A stretch of 64,000 bases of DNA from Paraliobacillus sp. PM-2 (GCF_001368815.1 NZ_CTEI01000003.1:229538-293537), one strand, 5' to 3'. Shown: positions 43,731 through 53,840, counted from the stretch's first letter. Numbers and translations are program-made. Notes: generated by a model not told the origin, from the sequence alone.

Positions 43731-44231
43731 TTAAGCTCCTTGTTCTTCTTTCTGCTCTGCAATTGCTTTTGTTGCATATGCAAAGTTGCGAACTGGAGCC
43801 TGCAATACGCTGAGTAGCATAGAAAGTAGGCCCTCGTAGTTTGGTAGATCCGCAAGCTCTTTAATTTGATCAAGCGTTGCAATATTACCTTCAATCACAC
43901 CAGCTTTAATTTCCAATGCTTCGTGCTCTTTTGCAAAATTATTTAAAATCTTTGCAGGAGCTACTACATCTTCATCACTAAATGCGATAGCGGTTGGTCC
44001 TACAAGCGCATCATTTAAATCCGTTAATTCAACTTCCTCTGTAGCACGGCGAGTCATTGTGTTTTTATACACTTTGAAATCCACACCTGCGTTACGTAGT
44101 TGGCTACGAAGTTCTGTAACTTCAGCAACATCAAGGCCACGATAATCTACAAGTATTGCAGTTTTACTATCGCGGAACTTATTTGCAATTTCAGATACAA
44201 CTTGTTTTTTGTGTTCAATAATGGTTGACAT
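43731..44231 (-). CDS. rplJ: 50S ribosomal protein L10
   Basis: 166-residue stalk base that binds L7/L12 dimers. [36 protein letters not shown] and the C-terminal helix region [14 protein letters not shown] are typical. A leader with promoter and attenuator precedes it, fitting autoregulation by the L10-L12 complex. Confidence 0.98.
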   Translation of the reverse strand: MSTIIEHKKQVVSEIANKFRDSKTAILVDYRGLDVAEVTELRSQLRNAGVDFKVYKNTMTRRATEEVELTDLNDALVGPTAIAFSDEDVVAPAKILNNFAKEHEALEIKAGVIEGNIATLDQIKELADLPNYEGLLSMLLSVLQAPVRNFAYATKAIAEQKEEQGA

Positions 44232-44286
44232 TGTTCCACCTCCTATTGACTAATCATTATACCGGAACATCAGGATTACCTATACC

Positions 44287-44445
44287 TAAAAAACCTCCAT
44301 GCCGTGTAGACATGAAGGTTTTGTTTGAATGGGTTAGATTGATATTGTAGCACAATACCATCTTTATTCAGACACCTCGGTAGGAATTATTAAGCCTTTA
44401 AGCACCTACTGTCTACGGTACAACGTATTTGTTTTTATATTCAAC
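44287..44445 (-). promoter_or_regulatory. L10 leader with intrinsic terminator
   Basis: The transcribed leader of rplJ. Its 3' end carries a terminator hairpin (44287-44325: AAAACCTTCATG, loop, CATGGAGGTTTT, TT), followed by a spacer to the rplJ ribosome site. The layout matches the Firmicute L10 leader in which the ribosomal complex controls attenuation. Promoter and hairpin are seen; control is inferred from the family. Confidence 0.8.
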
Positions 44446-44452
44446 ATTGTTC

Positions 44453-44481
44453 ATTATAGCCAAGGCTCATAATGAAGTCAA
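44453..44481 (-). promoter_or_regulatory. sigma-A promoter of rplJ-rplL
   Basis: Minus strand: TTGACT, 17 bases, TATAAT, immediately after the rplA stop codon. Near-consensus. Confidence 0.87.
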
Positions 44482-44492
44482 TAGTCAATTTC

Positions 44493-45188
44493 TTATTTCG
44501 CAAAAGTTGATGGGTCAATTTTAACACCTGGACCCATCGTAGATGTTACAGCTGCATTTCGCATATAAATACCTTTTGATGCCTGAGGTTTAGCTTTTAT
44601 CAGTGTATTAGCTAGCGCTTGGAAATTCTCTACTAGTTGATCTAACTCAAAAGAAGCTTTTCCAATTGGAACGTGAATGTTAGATTGACGATCCACGCGA
44701 TATTCTACTTTACCAGCTTTGATTTCTTTCACTGCTTTTTCTACTTCAAATGTAACTGTACCAGTCTTAGGGTTTGGCATCAAACCTTTTGGTCCAAGCA
44801 CACGACCTAATTTACCAACTTCAGCCATCATATCTGGAGTCGCTACAATTACATCAAAGTCAAACCAACCTTGATTGATTTTGTTAATAAGATCTTGCTC
44901 TCCTACATAATCTGCACCAGCAGCTTCTGCTTCTTTCGCTTTGTCACCTTTAGCAAAAACTAAAACCGTTTGTGTTTTACCAGTACCGTGCGGCAATACC
45001 ATTGCACCACGAATTTGTTGATCTGCTTTCTTTGGATCGACACCTAAACGAAAAGCAGCTTCTACCGTTTCATCGAAGTTTGCTTTAGCGGTTTGCTTCA
45101 CTAAGTCCAAAGCTTCTCTAACATCATACGCCTTCGTACGATCAACAACACTTAGAGCTTCTTGTTGTTTTTTTGTTTTCTTAGCCAT
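44493..45188 (-). CDS. rplA: 50S ribosomal protein L1
   Basis: 231-residue stalk protein that helps eject deacylated tRNA and in many bacteria represses its own operon. I start at [12 protein letters not shown] (GAGGAAAT ribosome site), not 15 codons upstream. [39 protein letters not shown] and [17 protein letters not shown] are diagnostic. Confidence 0.98.
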   Translation of the reverse strand: MAKKTKKQQEALSVVDRTKAYDVREALDLVKQTAKANFDETVEAAFRLGVDPKKADQQIRGAMVLPHGTGKTQTVLVFAKGDKAKEAEAAGADYVGEQDLINKINQGWFDFDVIVATPDMMAEVGKLGRVLGPKGLMPNPKTGTVTFEVEKAVKEIKAGKVEYRVDRQSNIHVPIGKASFELDQLVENFQALANTLIKAKPQASKGIYMRNAAVTSTMGPGVKIDPSTFAK

Positions 45189-45239
45189 TATAATTTCCTC
45201 CTTGAATGTGGTTTTAGCGGTTATACCTCCCACTTTAAA

Positions 45240-45372
45240 AAGCGGCCGCTGTTATCTAACAACACAGAAAGATAACAGACACTAGATTCTCATCTAGTTA
45301 ATGGTTATCGTTAACCATCTTACAAAAAGGCTGCGTAATGGCCATAATCTTCCATTCACGCAACCTTTACAT
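45240..45372 (-). other. run of hairpins between rplK and rplA
   Basis: Four inverted repeats fill the 204-base spacer: AAAGGTTGCGTGAATGG / CCATTACGCAGCCTTTTT (45325-45369, terminator-like), ATGGTTA/TAACCAT, ACTAGAT/ATCTAGT and CTGTTATCT/AGATAACAG. The first may thin out transcription after rplK; the others may form a regulatory leader for rplA. Folding is by eye. Confidence 0.55.
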
Positions 45373-45392
45373 CGTCCGTCTACGATATGGGA

Positions 45393-45818
45393 TTAGTCTT
45401 CAATAACAATACCCATACTACGCGCAGTACCTTCTACCATACGCATAGCAGCTTCTACATCAGCAGCGTTTAGATCAGGCATTTTTGTTTCTGCGATCTC
45501 TTTTACTTTATCACGCTTTAATGTTGCTACTTTATTACGATTTGGTTCGCCTGATGCACTTTCGATACCTGCTGCTTTTTTAAGTAACACCGCAGCCGGC
45601 GGAGTTTTTGTAATAAATGTAAAGGAACGGTCTTCAAAAACCGTAATTTCTACCGGTATAATCATACCTGCTTGATCTTGCGTACGGGCATTAAATTCCT
45701 TACAAAATCCCATAATGTTAACACCTGCTTGACCTAAAGCTGGTCCAACTGGTGGTGCCGGATTTGCTTTCCCTGCTGGGATTTGAAGTTTAACTACTTT
45801 AATTACTTTTTTAGCCAC
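45393..45818 (-). CDS. rplK: 50S ribosomal protein L11
   Basis: 141-residue protein of the GTPase centre, the thiostrepton-binding region and needed for RelA activation. I start at a GTG giving (M)[19 protein letters not shown], after [27 protein letters not shown] and [18 protein letters not shown] are clear. Has its own promoter after nusG. Confidence 0.97.
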   Translation of the reverse strand: MAKKVIKVVKLQIPAGKANPAPPVGPALGQAGVNIMGFCKEFNARTQDQAGMIIPVEITVFEDRSFTFITKTPPAAVLLKKAAGIESASGEPNRNKVATLKRDKVKEIAETKMPDLNAADVEAAMRMVEGTARSMGIVIED

Positions 45819-45922
45819 GAGACACACCTCCTTAAGTCCGTGATGTGGTAATAGGGCAATACCCTCCCACTCATTTCATATACAAATTAAAACCTTATAC
45901 TCCAAGTATAAAGAACATTAAA

Positions 45923-45951
45923 ATTCTAGCATGATACAACAAAAATTGCAA
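45923..45951 (-). promoter_or_regulatory. sigma-A promoter of rplK
   Basis: Minus strand: TTGCAA, 17 bases, TAGAAT, with a TGC extended -10 motif directly before the hexamer. Lies about 40 bases after the nusG stop and gives a leader of roughly 100 bases. Confidence 0.75.
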
Positions 45952-45991
45952 GTGTTAGTTGTTAACTATTTCTTCAATTCATTTATTAAAG

Positions 45992-46525
45992 TTATAATTT
46001 AGTGATTTGCGTAAAGTCTAGTTCGACAGGAGTTTCACGACCAAACATATTTACATGCACTTTTACCTTTTGCCTATCTGAATCTATCTGCTCAATAGTA
46101 CCTGTGAAATCTTTAAAGGGCCCGTCTGTTACACGAACACTTTCCTTAATATCAAAATCTATTTCAGTTACCGTCTCATTCATTCCCATTCTCTTCAGAA
46201 TAGTTTCAACTTCTTCTTGCAAGAGTGGCGTTGGTTTCGTACCAGATCCGGCTGAACCAACGAAACCTGTTACACCTGGTGTGTTACGAACAACATACCA
46301 AGAATCATCCGTCATAATCATCTCTGCCAACACATAGCCAGGAAACACTTTTTTCTTGGCAATTTTTCTTTTCCCATTCTTAATTTCCGCTTCTTCATCT
46401 TCCGGAACAAGGACACGGAAAATTTTATCTTCCATACCCATTGATTCTAACCTTTTTTCTAAATTAGTCTTCACTTTATTTTCATATCCAGAATACGTAT
46501 GGACTACATACCATTGTTTTTCCAT
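45992..46525 (-). CDS. nusG: transcription elongation/antitermination factor NusG
   Basis: 177-residue factor that binds RNA polymerase beta' and links to the ribosome via S10. NGN domain with WYVVHTYSGYENKVKTNLEK and VFPGYVLAEM; C-terminal KOW domain with VTDGPFKDFTGTIEQID and MFGRETPVELDF. I prefer the ATG (MEKQWYVV) by homology; an in-frame TTG four codons upstream is possible. It has its own promoter and a terminator-like hairpin in its leader. Confidence 0.97.
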   Translation of the reverse strand: MEKQWYVVHTYSGYENKVKTNLEKRLESMGMEDKIFRVLVPEDEEAEIKNGKRKIAKKKVFPGYVLAEMIMTDDSWYVVRNTPGVTGFVGSAGSGTKPTPLLQEEVETILKRMGMNETVTEIDFDIKESVRVTDGPFKDFTGTIEQIDSDRQKVKVHVNMFGRETPVELDFTQITKL

Positions 46526-46574
46526 CTTGCAGGACAACCTCGTGTCCTTCCCTCCCTTTTATTTTTCCCAATTT

Positions 46575-46599
46575 AAAAAACCCGCTAAAACGGGTTTTT
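46575..46599 (-). terminator. terminator hairpin between secE and nusG, in the nusG leader
   Basis: Minus strand: AAAAACCCG, loop TTTTA, CGGG(T) as GCGGGTTTTTT. A short, GC-rich stem with a six-T tail, a good intrinsic terminator for transcripts coming from secE and also for those from the nusG promoter upstream of it. Confidence 0.85.
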
Positions 46600-46622
46600 C
46601 TAGAAACGTTCTATTTATTATC

Positions 46623-46631
46623 ATTATAGCA
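46623..46631 (-). promoter_or_regulatory. extended -10 promoter for nusG
   Basis: Minus strand: ATGCTATAAT, a TGC-TATAAT extended -10 with only a weak -35 (TTGAAT, 19 bases upstream, within the secE end). Transcripts would begin before the hairpin at 46575-46599, giving nusG an attenuator-type leader. Confidence 0.6.
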
Positions 46632-46645
46632 TATAATTGCGTAAT

Positions 46646-46825
46646 CTATTCAAAAAATAAATTAAGAATTTGTGTAATACCTAAGTCTATCAAAGCGAAA
46701 AATACCGCAACAAAAGCCACTGTCGTTACTACTGTAATTGTATAACGAAACAACTCTTGTCCACCAGGCCATGATACTTTTTTCATTTCTCTAGACACAT
46801 TTTTAAAAAATGTAACAAGATTCAT
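46646..46825 (-). CDS. secE: preprotein translocase subunit SecE
   Basis: Single-span 59-residue clamp of SecY. NLVTFFKNVSREMKKVSWPG is the conserved amphipathic helix, followed by one membrane helix (about residues 27-50). I use the ATG before NLVTFF rather than a TTG nine codons upstream. It follows rpmG by 42 bases. Confidence 0.95.
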   Translation of the reverse strand: MNLVTFFKNVSREMKKVSWPGGQELFRYTITVVTTVAFVAVFFALIDLGITQILNLFFE

Positions 46826-46867
46826 AGGTGGTAACCCCCAAACTTCTGCCAATTTTTAAAAAATCAT

Positions 46868-47014
46868 TTACTTTGTTTCACGATGCAAAGTATGCTTATT
46901 GCATCTTTTACAAAATTTATTCACTTCTAAACGTTCAGTCATTGTGGTATTTTTATTTGAACTATAGTTCCTACTTAAACATACAGTGCATGCCAATACA
47001 ATCTTTTTTTGCAA
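46868..47014 (-). CDS. rpmG: 50S ribosomal protein L33, zinc-binding form
   Basis: A 48-residue gene read directly in the sigH-secE spacer, starting with TTG after [24 protein letters not shown], then [18 protein letters not shown] and RETK at the end. Both CxxC pairs (9/12 and 36/39) are kept, so it is a C+ L33. Same position as in B. subtilis, between sigH and secE. Confidence 0.93.
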   Translation of the reverse strand: MQKKIVLACTVCLSRNYSSNKNTTMTERLEVNKFCKRCNKHTLHRETK

Positions 47015-47113
47015 TTATTTCACCCCTTATATCCGTTAAGGGTTGTACACTCTTATTAATTTATCACGGTTATTATTCCCTGTCAACGCTTTCTCAGGTT
47101 ATTCTCTGTCTGC

Positions 47114-47773
47114 TCATAAGCTTATTTCACTAAGGTCCAAATATTTTTCAAGCTTTCTTTTTACTCGTTGCAAAGCATTATCAATCGATTTAACATGGCG
47201 TTTTAATTTATACGAAATCTCTTGATACGTACGACCATCCAAATATAATGCAAGTACTTCACGCTCTAATTCACTCAATACCTCTGACAATTTACCCTCT
47301 AATATCCCGTGTTTTTCTTGATTAATAAGTAAATCTTGCGGGTCATCCGTCACAGTTGCGTTCACCAATACGTCTAACAAGGTTCGTTCAGATTCTTCAT
47401 CGTAAATAGGTTTATCTAAAGATACATACGAGTTTAAAGGCATATGCTTTTGCCTGGTCGCTGTTTTAATAGCGGTAATAATTTGGCGAGTAATACATAA
47501 TTCTGCAAATGCTTTAAATGAAGACAATTTATCCGATTTATAATCACGTATTGCTTTGTATAAACCTATCATTCCTTCTTGCACGATATCATCATGATCT
47601 GCTCCAATTAAAAAATAGGTTCTAGCTTTCGCATGTACAAACCCACGATATTTATTAATTAGATAGTCCAAGACATAGCTATTTTCATGGTGAGCAAGTA
47701 TAATCAGCTCATCATCTTCTAACAATTCTAAATCTAGCACTCGACTCTTTGTTTGCGCATAAGTGACACTCAA
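47114..47773 (-). CDS. sigH: RNA polymerase sigma-H factor
   Basis: 219-residue sigma factor that in spore-formers drives entry into sporulation and competence genes. Region 2 has YLINKYRGFVHAKARTYFL, DHDDIVQEGMIGLYKAIRDY and FAELCITRQIITAIKTATR; region 4 has LSELEREVLALYLDGRTYQEI and the recognition helix near KSIDNALQRVKRKL. Followed by rpmG-secE. Confidence 0.96.
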   Translation of the reverse strand: MSVTYAQTKSRVLDLELLEDDELIILAHHENSYVLDYLINKYRGFVHAKARTYFLIGADHDDIVQEGMIGLYKAIRDYKSDKLSSFKAFAELCITRQIITAIKTATRQKHMPLNSYVSLDKPIYDEESERTLLDVLVNATVTDDPQDLLINQEKHGILEGKLSEVLSELEREVLALYLDGRTYQEISYKLKRHVKSIDNALQRVKRKLEKYLDLSEISL

Positions 47774-47855
47774 CCTGGACTCCCCCTAGTTGTTGAAAGT
47801 GAAGATATAGAAATATTATACAGGAAGCGCTTCAATTGCGTCAACAGAACCTTCC

Positions 47856-48365
47856 CTACTTTTGACCCCTTCTCCACTGTTCAAAAATTTCTAATACATC
47901 TTGCTTTATAGGGATTTTGGTAGATATTTGTCGAGCTTTGTAAGATTTAAGGTCGTCTTCTATTTCTTGTTGGATGTTTTCAATCTCCAAATATAACTCT
48001 CGAGCTGACTTTCGATAAGCTCCTTGAGCAAATATAGTTCGTTGTTCTGTATAATCAGATGTAGCAACATACACCTTTGTCTTAACATTTTTCAATTCCT
48101 TAACTAAGCGCTCTATACACTCATCAGCGGTTTCTTGTTCCTTCGTGTAAATCACTTCTACTTTATAGTTTGTATGCTTCGTTTCTCCCCCACTTACTTC
48201 ATACGCATCAAAAACAATAATAACACGATAGCCTCGATACGCTTGGTACTCTGCCATCTTTTCAATCAACAAATTTCGAGCTTGCTCTAAGTCAATATCT
48301 TTAATTTTTTTTAGTTCTTGCCAATCTCCAATCATGTTATAGCCATCAACAAGCAGAACATCCAT
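47856..48365 (-). CDS. rae1: NYN-domain ribosome-associated endoribonuclease Rae1 (YacP)
   Basis: 169-residue PIN-like nuclease. The acidic site is visible in LLVDGYNMIGDW, a mid-chain ETADECIERLVKEL and VATSDYTEQ. In B. subtilis this protein cleaves certain mRNAs in the ribosomal A site. Its start overlaps the rlmB stop by one base; order rlmB-rae1-sigH is as in Bacillus. Confidence 0.93.
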   Translation of the reverse strand: MDVLLVDGYNMIGDWQELKKIKDIDLEQARNLLIEKMAEYQAYRGYRVIIVFDAYEVSGGETKHTNYKVEVIYTKEQETADECIERLVKELKNVKTKVYVATSDYTEQRTIFAQGAYRKSARELYLEIENIQQEIEDDLKSYKARQISTKIPIKQDVLEIFEQWRRGQK

Positions 48366-49111
48366 CAGGACTCACCAAGCGGATAACGCTTTCTGTAAAT
48401 TTCATACATCAAAATACTTGCGGCAACCGAAGCATTTAAAGATGATACATTACCTGTCATTGCCAAGCGAACTGTCCAATCGCATTTTTTTCTAACTAAC
48501 CTACTGATTCCCTTTCCTTCATTACCGATTACTAAAGCTAACGGCAACGATCCTTCTAGCGAGCGATAATCTCTTGTAGCTTCCGCTTCTGTACCAACAA
48601 CCCATACATGACGATCTTTTAGTTCATCAATCGTTTGTGCAATGTTTGTCACGCGCGCAACTGGTATATATTCCATTGCACCCGCAGAAGTTTTAGCAAC
48701 AGTTGCAGTCAGACCAACCGCTCTTCGCTTAGGGATGATAATCCCATGTGCTCCTACTGCATCAGCAGTCCGCAGAATAGACCCTAAATTATGTGGATCC
48801 TCAATTTCGTCCAAAATAATAAAGAACGGTTCTTCCCCTTTCTGTTCTGCACGAATAAACAAATCTTCTATGGATGCATATTCATATGCAGCTACTACTG
48901 CAACGACACCCTGATGATTTCCATCTACTTGCTTGTCCAACTTTTGCTTAGGAACACGATTCACAACAGTACCTTGCCGCTTAGCTAAGCTCTCCAAATT
49001 TTTTGTTGTTGATTGATTTAATTGATCAGAAATTAGCAATTTATTAATAGACCGACCAGACTTCAACGCTTCTAAAACAGGGTTTTTTCCTATAATCCAT
49101 TCTTCTGACAT
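48365..49111 (-). CDS. rlmB: 23S rRNA 2'-O-methyltransferase RlmB (TrmH family)
   Basis: SPOUT methyltransferase of 248 residues predicted to modify a guanosine in 23S rRNA (G2251 in E. coli). N-terminal L30e-like substrate domain, then knot motifs ILDEIEDPHNLGSILRTADA, ALVIGNEGKGISRLV and SSLNASVAASILMYE. I start at MSEEWIIGKNPVLEAL rather than ten codons earlier. The mrnC stop is one base upstream. Confidence 0.95.
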   Translation of the reverse strand: MSEEWIIGKNPVLEALKSGRSINKLLISDQLNQSTTKNLESLAKRQGTVVNRVPKQKLDKQVDGNHQGVVAVVAAYEYASIEDLFIRAEQKGEEPFFIILDEIEDPHNLGSILRTADAVGAHGIIIPKRRAVGLTATVAKTSAGAMEYIPVARVTNIAQTIDELKDRHVWVVGTEAEATRDYRSLEGSLPLALVIGNEGKGISRLVRKKCDWTVRLAMTGNVSSLNASVAASILMYEIYRKRYPLGES

Positions 49112-49112
49112 A

Positions 49113-49514
49113 TTAACCTTCTCCTTTCTCCACAAACTCAATCGCTTCTTTGATTAATGTTTGTAAACGTTCTTCATTTTCAGACAAATAATGAAATCCT
49201 AGCAATGCTTCGAATGCTGTACTGTAACGGTACGTTTGGACATCTGTATTTTTTGGAATAGAACCCGATTTAGCATTTCGTCCTCGACGAACAATCGCTT
49301 GCTCTTCTTCTGTTAATCTTGCCTGCTCAAGCCAATACCGGATGACTTTGGCTTGAGCTTTTGCTGAAACAAACTTAATTGCAGCGTGATGTAGAGTATT
49401 TAGTTTTTGAGAACCCATTTTAACTAAATGCTCTCTAACATATAACTCATATATCACATCTCCCATATAAGCAAGCGCCAGACTCTTCATTTGTTTTACT
49501 CTTTGCTCTTTCAT
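49113..49514 (-). CDS. mrnC: Mini-ribonuclease III
   Basis: RNase III-like nuclease lacking a dsRNA-binding domain; in B. subtilis it matures 23S rRNA. The catalytic fold is seen in [45 protein letters not shown] start at [10 protein letters not shown], six bases after GAGAGG; earlier in-frame ATGs overlap cysS and lack a site. About 133 residues. Confidence 0.94.
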   Translation of the reverse strand: MKEQRVKQMKSLALAYMGDVIYELYVREHLVKMGSQKLNTLHHAAIKFVSAKAQAKVIRYWLEQARLTEEEQAIVRRGRNAKSGSIPKNTDVQTYRYSTAFEALLGFHYLSENEERLQTLIKEAIEFVEKGEG

Positions 49515-49516
49515 CA

Positions 49517-50917
49517 TTAGCCTCTCTTCCATCTTGTACCTTGCGGTGTATCCTCTAAAATAATGTTTTTTTCTTTTAATTCATCACGAATCTGATCAGC
49601 TAATTGAAAGTCTCTATTTTTTCTTGCTTGCTCACGTTGTTCGATTAAGTGATTGATCTCCTCATCAACTAATTCTTCTAATCCATCAATTTGAATTCCT
49701 AATACTTGTAATAAATCTTTTAAAAGTGATTGAAATGCTTCCATTACTTCTGTTGATGTTTGATTTTGCTGAATATACACATTTGCTTCTTTTGTTAGTT
49801 CGAAAATAACCGCAATTGCATTAGCTGTATTAAAATCATCATCCATTTCTGTTAAGAACGCTGTTTTAAATCGAGTAATTTCATCCAACCATTTATCAGC
49901 ATCTTCTGCTAGGTTAAGACTAGCTTGTTTTCGATGTTCCAAGTTTTGATAAGCATTTTTTATACGATCTAAGCCGTTTTTGGCATTTTCCAGCAGTTCT
50001 TCGCTAAAATTAATTGGATTACGATAATGTACACTTAACATAAAGAAACGGATTAATTGCGGATCAAATTTCTCAATTAAATCATGAGCTAAAATAAAAT
50101 TACCAAGGGATTTTGACATTTTTTCGTTATCAATCGTTATATACCCGTTATGAATCCAATAGTTAGCAAAGCTTTGATCATTGCACGCTTCAGACTGAGC
50201 AATCTCATTTTCATGATGCGGAAAAGTAAGATCTTGCCCACCAGCATGGATATCAATTGTCTCACCTAAATATTTCTTTGCCATAGCAGAACATTCAATA
50301 TGCCAACCCGGCCTTCCTTCCCCCCATGGAGAATCCCATGCAATTTCACCTGGTTTCGCCTTCTTCCAAAGTGTAAAATCTAACGGATCTTCCTTCTTTT
50401 CTCCAACTTGAATTCTAGAACCCGAACGTAGATCATCAATGGATTGGTGTGATAACTTACCATATTCCTTAAATGAACGGGTTTTAAAATAAACGTCACC
50501 TGCTGATTCATAGGCAAATCCCTTAGCAATTAACGCATCAATAAAATCAATAATATCCTCCATGGATTCCGTTACCCTTGGATGATACGTAGCCTCCTTC
50601 ACTCCTAACGCTTGCACATCCGATCGATAGGCATCAATAAAGCGATTTGCCACGTCTTCTACCTCTTCATCCAGCTGATGAGCAGCTTTTATCAACTTAT
50701 CATCTACATCAGTGAAATTAAGCACATAATCTACCTGATAGCCCTTATATTCCAAGTAACGACGAACCGTATCAAATACAATTGCTGGCCTTGCATTACC
50801 AATATGAATATAGTTATAAACGGTTGGACCACAAACGTACATACGAACCTTCCCTACTTCAATTGGTTTAAATATCTCTTTTTTTCTAGTAAGTGTATTA
50901 TAAATTTGAATTGTCAT
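49517..50917 (-). CDS. cysS: cysteinyl-tRNA synthetase
   Basis: 466-residue class I synthetase. HIGH site in [15 protein letters not shown], zinc cysteine in CGPTVYN and [11 protein letters not shown], [15 protein letters not shown], and KMSKSLGNF. Overlaps the 3' end of cysE by 20 bases. Expression is set by the Cys T-box before cysE. Confidence 0.98.
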   Translation of the reverse strand: MTIQIYNTLTRKKEIFKPIEVGKVRMYVCGPTVYNYIHIGNARPAIVFDTVRRYLEYKGYQVDYVLNFTDVDDKLIKAAHQLDEEVEDVANRFIDAYRSDVQALGVKEATYHPRVTESMEDIIDFIDALIAKGFAYESAGDVYFKTRSFKEYGKLSHQSIDDLRSGSRIQVGEKKEDPLDFTLWKKAKPGEIAWDSPWGEGRPGWHIECSAMAKKYLGETIDIHAGGQDLTFPHHENEIAQSEACNDQSFANYWIHNGYITIDNEKMSKSLGNFILAHDLIEKFDPQLIRFFMLSVHYRNPINFSEELLENAKNGLDRIKNAYQNLEHRKQASLNLAEDADKWLDEITRFKTAFLTEMDDDFNTANAIAVIFELTKEANVYIQQNQTSTEVMEAFQSLLKDLLQVLGIQIDGLEELVDEEINHLIEQREQARKNRDFQLADQIRDELKEKNIILEDTPQGTRWKRG

Positions 50918-51566
50918 CTGGATTCACTCCCTTTAATCTGTTAACTTCTTGTCTTAATTCATCTATTTCCTCATTTAATTCTTTCATCACCTCTGATACA
51001 GGGTCTGGAAGCTTATGGTGATCTAAATCTTGTCTCATCCGTTCTCCATTTTGCACAACTACCTTACCTGGAATACCTACTACTGTTGAATGGTTAGGGA
51101 CATCCTTTAGCACGACTGATCCCGCGCCAATCTTTGCGCTCTCTCCAACGGTTATAGAGCCCAAAACTTTTGCACCTGTTGCTATTAAAGCATTATCTTT
51201 AATGGTGGGATGTCTCTTTCCTTTTTCTTTTCCCGTTCCACCTAATGTCACACCTTGAAATATGGTTACATTATTACCTATTTCACATGTTTCTCCAATC
51301 ACCACTCCCATGCCATGATCAATAAAGAAACGATTTCCAATTTGAGCACCTGGGTGAATTTCTATTCCGGTTAAAAAACGGCTAATTTGTGAAATAACCC
51401 TAGCAATAAAAAAGAATTTTTTTCGATATAATGCATGTGCAATACGATGAGACCAGATGGCATGTAGACCTGAGTAAGTGAGGAAAACTTCTACACGTGT
51501 ACGTGCAGCAGGATCTTGATCAAATACTACATCCATATCTTCTTTTAATTGCTTCCAAAAGCGCAT
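50898..51566 (-). CDS. cysE: serine O-acetyltransferase
   Basis: First enzyme of cysteine synthesis, acetylating serine; 222 residues. Hexapeptide-repeat left-handed helix with [39 protein letters not shown] and [20 protein letters not shown] start at [16 protein letters not shown], seven bases after GGGGGTG; 24 in-frame codons upstream lie in the leader. Controlled with cysS by the upstream T-box. Confidence 0.97.
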   Translation of the reverse strand: MRFWKQLKEDMDVVFDQDPAARTRVEVFLTYSGLHAIWSHRIAHALYRKKFFFIARVISQISRFLTGIEIHPGAQIGNRFFIDHGMGVVIGETCEIGNNVTIFQGVTLGGTGKEKGKRHPTIKDNALIATGAKVLGSITVGESAKIGAGSVVLKDVPNHSTVVGIPGKVVVQNGERMRQDLDHHKLPDPVSEVMKELNEEIDELRQEVNRLKGVNPDDNSNL

Positions 51567-51659
51567 CACTTCACCCCCATATAACACATAAAAATTGTTA
51601 TTATAGTGCAGTATATACAAACAATGGTATAAATTCATTTATGAATGGACCCGCTACAC

Positions 51660-51900
51660 AGTAAAAAGCGCCTCTATGTTCTTCAACACAGAGACGCTTT
51701 TTGCGCGGTCCCACTCTGTTTAGAAAATCAGCTTGATTCCCTCTACTTTTGGCTCCTATAACGGTGAGCGTACCGCCTTTGTTTACTCCGATTCAACAAA
51801 GGACTCTGAGGTGCATGTTCTAAACATGTACTTAAAATCACTTTCAGCCAAGGTGATTCTCTCTGAATAAGTAACGACTGTTTATACTTTTCCTCTTCTT
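51660..51900 (-). promoter_or_regulatory. cysteine T-box riboswitch before cysE-cysS
   Basis: The leader between gltX and cysE carries the T-box core AGAGTGGGACCGCG (51704-51717) followed by a strong terminator (51663-51701: AAAAGCGTCTCTGTG / CATAGAGGCGCTTTTT). A TGC in the expected specifier loop (51813-51815, in GAACATGCACC) indicates tRNA-Cys. An AG-box (AGTATAAACAG) lies further up. Uncharged tRNA-Cys should allow readthrough into cysE-cysS-mrnC-rlmB. Confidence 0.93.
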
Positions 51901-51935
51901 CGTTCTACATTTTTTACTATGATATGTTTAAACCT

Positions 51936-53399
51936 TTATAACTGTTCCAATACATTTGTTAATCTTGCAACAACAACCTCTTTACCTAATAAATAAATAG
52001 CATTTGGAAGTTCTGGGCCGTGCACTTGACCAGTAGTTGCTACACGTATTGGCATAAATAAGTTTTTTCCTTTTTGCTTTGTTTCTTTCTGAGTCGCTTT
52101 TATCTCAGATTTAATTGCAGCTGGACTTAATTGATCAAGTGCTTGTATTTTGTCTTTAAATACACTTATAACTTCTGGAACTTGTTCCCCACTCAATACT
52201 TCCTTCGCATCATCCGTATATGTTATCTCTTTTTGGAAAAAGAGAGAAGTTAACTCAACAATTTCTTGCCCATAATTTAGTTGTTCTTTATATAAAGCAA
52301 TTAATTCAAGTGCCCAGTCTTTTGTTGACTGATCCATATTTTCTGGTAATCTTCCTGCCTCAACTAGGTGAGGTAAAGTCAATTCTACCACACGATCAAA
52401 ATCTGCTGCTTTTATATATTGATTATTCATCCATTTTAACTTTTGCGGATCAAAAATAGCCGCAGATGTTGATAAACGCTCTGGATCAAATATTTCAATA
52501 AATTGTTGCTGTGTAAAAATCTCTTCTTCTCCAACTGGAGACCACCCTAATAATGTAATAAAATTAAATAATGCTTCAGGGAGATAACCAAGATTTTTAT
52601 ACTGTTCAATAAATTGTAAGATGTGTTCATCACGTTTACTTAATTTTTTGCGATTTTCATTTAGAATAAGTGTCATGTGGCCATACTTTGGCGGTTCCCA
52701 TCCAAACGCTTCATAAATCATCATTTGCTTAGGTGTATTTGAAATGTGTTCCTCACCACGTAAAACATGGGAAATGCCCATTAAATGATCATCTATTGCA
52801 ACAGCAAAGTTGTATGTCGGTATACCATTTTTCTTCACCATCACCCAGTCACCGAAGTCGCTGGATTCAAAGGTAATATTCTCTCTAACAATATCATTAA
52901 ATGTATACGTCTTACCTTCAGGGACACGGAAGCGAATACTAGCTTGTCTTCCTTCCGATTTAAACTGTTCAATTTGCTCAGCTGTTAAATCACGATGTGC
53001 TCCAGAGTATTTTGGAACTTGTCCATTGGCACGTTGTTGCTCACGTTCTGCTTCAAGTTCTTCCTCTGTCATATAACATTTATAAGCAAGCCCGCGATCT
53101 AACAATTCATCTACATACTTTTTGTAAATATCTAAACGCTCCATCTGACGATAAGGACCATAGTCTCCACCAATGTCTGCACCTTCATCCCATTCTAACC
53201 CTAACCATTTGAGATAGCGCAGCTGACTCTCTTCCCCACCTTCTACATTACGCTTTTCATCTGTATCCTCCGTACGAATAATGAATTTACCACCCAAGTG
53301 TTTTGCATATAAGTAATTAAAAAGTGCTGTTCTTGCGTTTCCGATATGTAAATGCCCTGTCGGACTTGGTGCATACCGCACACGTATATCATTTGTCAT
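51936..53399 (-). CDS. gltX: glutamyl-tRNA synthetase
   Basis: 487-residue class I synthetase. HIGH-type [20 protein letters not shown], the [17 protein letters not shown] loop and [14 protein letters not shown] are clear. In this lineage it probably charges both tRNA-Glu and tRNA-Gln, with transamidation elsewhere, by analogy to Bacillus. It is normally preceded by ispD-ispF, here lost or decayed. Confidence 0.98.
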   Translation of the reverse strand: MTNDIRVRYAPSPTGHLHIGNARTALFNYLYAKHLGGKFIIRTEDTDEKRNVEGGEESQLRYLKWLGLEWDEGADIGGDYGPYRQMERLDIYKKYVDELLDRGLAYKCYMTEEELEAEREQQRANGQVPKYSGAHRDLTAEQIEQFKSEGRQASIRFRVPEGKTYTFNDIVRENITFESSDFGDWVMVKKNGIPTYNFAVAIDDHLMGISHVLRGEEHISNTPKQMMIYEAFGWEPPKYGHMTLILNENRKKLSKRDEHILQFIEQYKNLGYLPEALFNFITLLGWSPVGEEEIFTQQQFIEIFDPERLSTSAAIFDPQKLKWMNNQYIKAADFDRVVELTLPHLVEAGRLPENMDQSTKDWALELIALYKEQLNYGQEIVELTSLFFQKEITYTDDAKEVLSGEQVPEVISVFKDKIQALDQLSPAAIKSEIKATQKETKQKGKNLFMPIRVATTGQVHGPELPNAIYLLGKEVVVARLTNVLEQL

Positions 53400-53486
53400 T
53401 TTAAAGTTCCCCTTTCTTTCGTCGGCACTTTGGTTCTATTCTATCATTTTTTTCTTTATTTTGCGTGTTTCCCTTTTTTCAACAGG

Positions 53487-53780
53487 TTAACGAGTGGTGC
53501 AATTTTTTTCTCGTCCAATAAAACCTAATCCTTCTATGGTAGTAGCTTTCACATTAATATCTCCATAATCTATTCGTAGTATACGAGAATGTTTTGCCGA
53601 ATTTTTGAAATGCGCGTGTTAGCTTAGGTTGCTAAATAGGCACTGTACACCTGCCTCATAACTTTTATTTTGCACCATTTCTAAAATAATTGCCAGTAGT
53701 TTTTCTAGGTTTATTTTTATGAGCGTTGGAGCATTATCAGGCAAATGAAAGCCAATATCCCCTTCGCCGATATGATACAT
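53487..53780 (-). pseudogene. ispF: decayed 2-C-methyl-D-erythritol 2,4-cyclodiphosphate synthase gene (ispF remnant)
   Basis: The yacL-gltX spacer holds the C-terminal two-thirds of IspF in pieces. From 53780 leftwards the frame reads HIGEGDIGFHLPDNAP (IspF: IGEGDIGKHFPDTD), then a helix ending NKSYEAG; after frame changes come an IxQPKL-like piece and INVKATTIEGLGFIGR (IspF: VNVKATTTEKLGFPGR). In-frame stops separate the parts, and the first 50 or so residues including the DxH metal site are gone. No trace of ispD is seen. The substrate is a MEP-pathway intermediate, so this route is broken here unless a second copy exists. Confidence 0.9.
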
Positions 53781-53840
53781 ACTCCCCTCTCATCATTTAT
53801 TATTCATCAGGATTAGATTTATACTTTATTACCTCATAAG

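Noticed and set aside
43682..43894. 70-codon minus-strand frame at the rplJ end
   Set aside because: Alternative frame of rplJ and its spacer; no family match or ribosome site.
50898..51638. Long form of CysE starting 24 codons upstream
   Set aside because: The extra residues lie in the T-box leader downstream of its terminator and the ribosome site fits the internal ATG.
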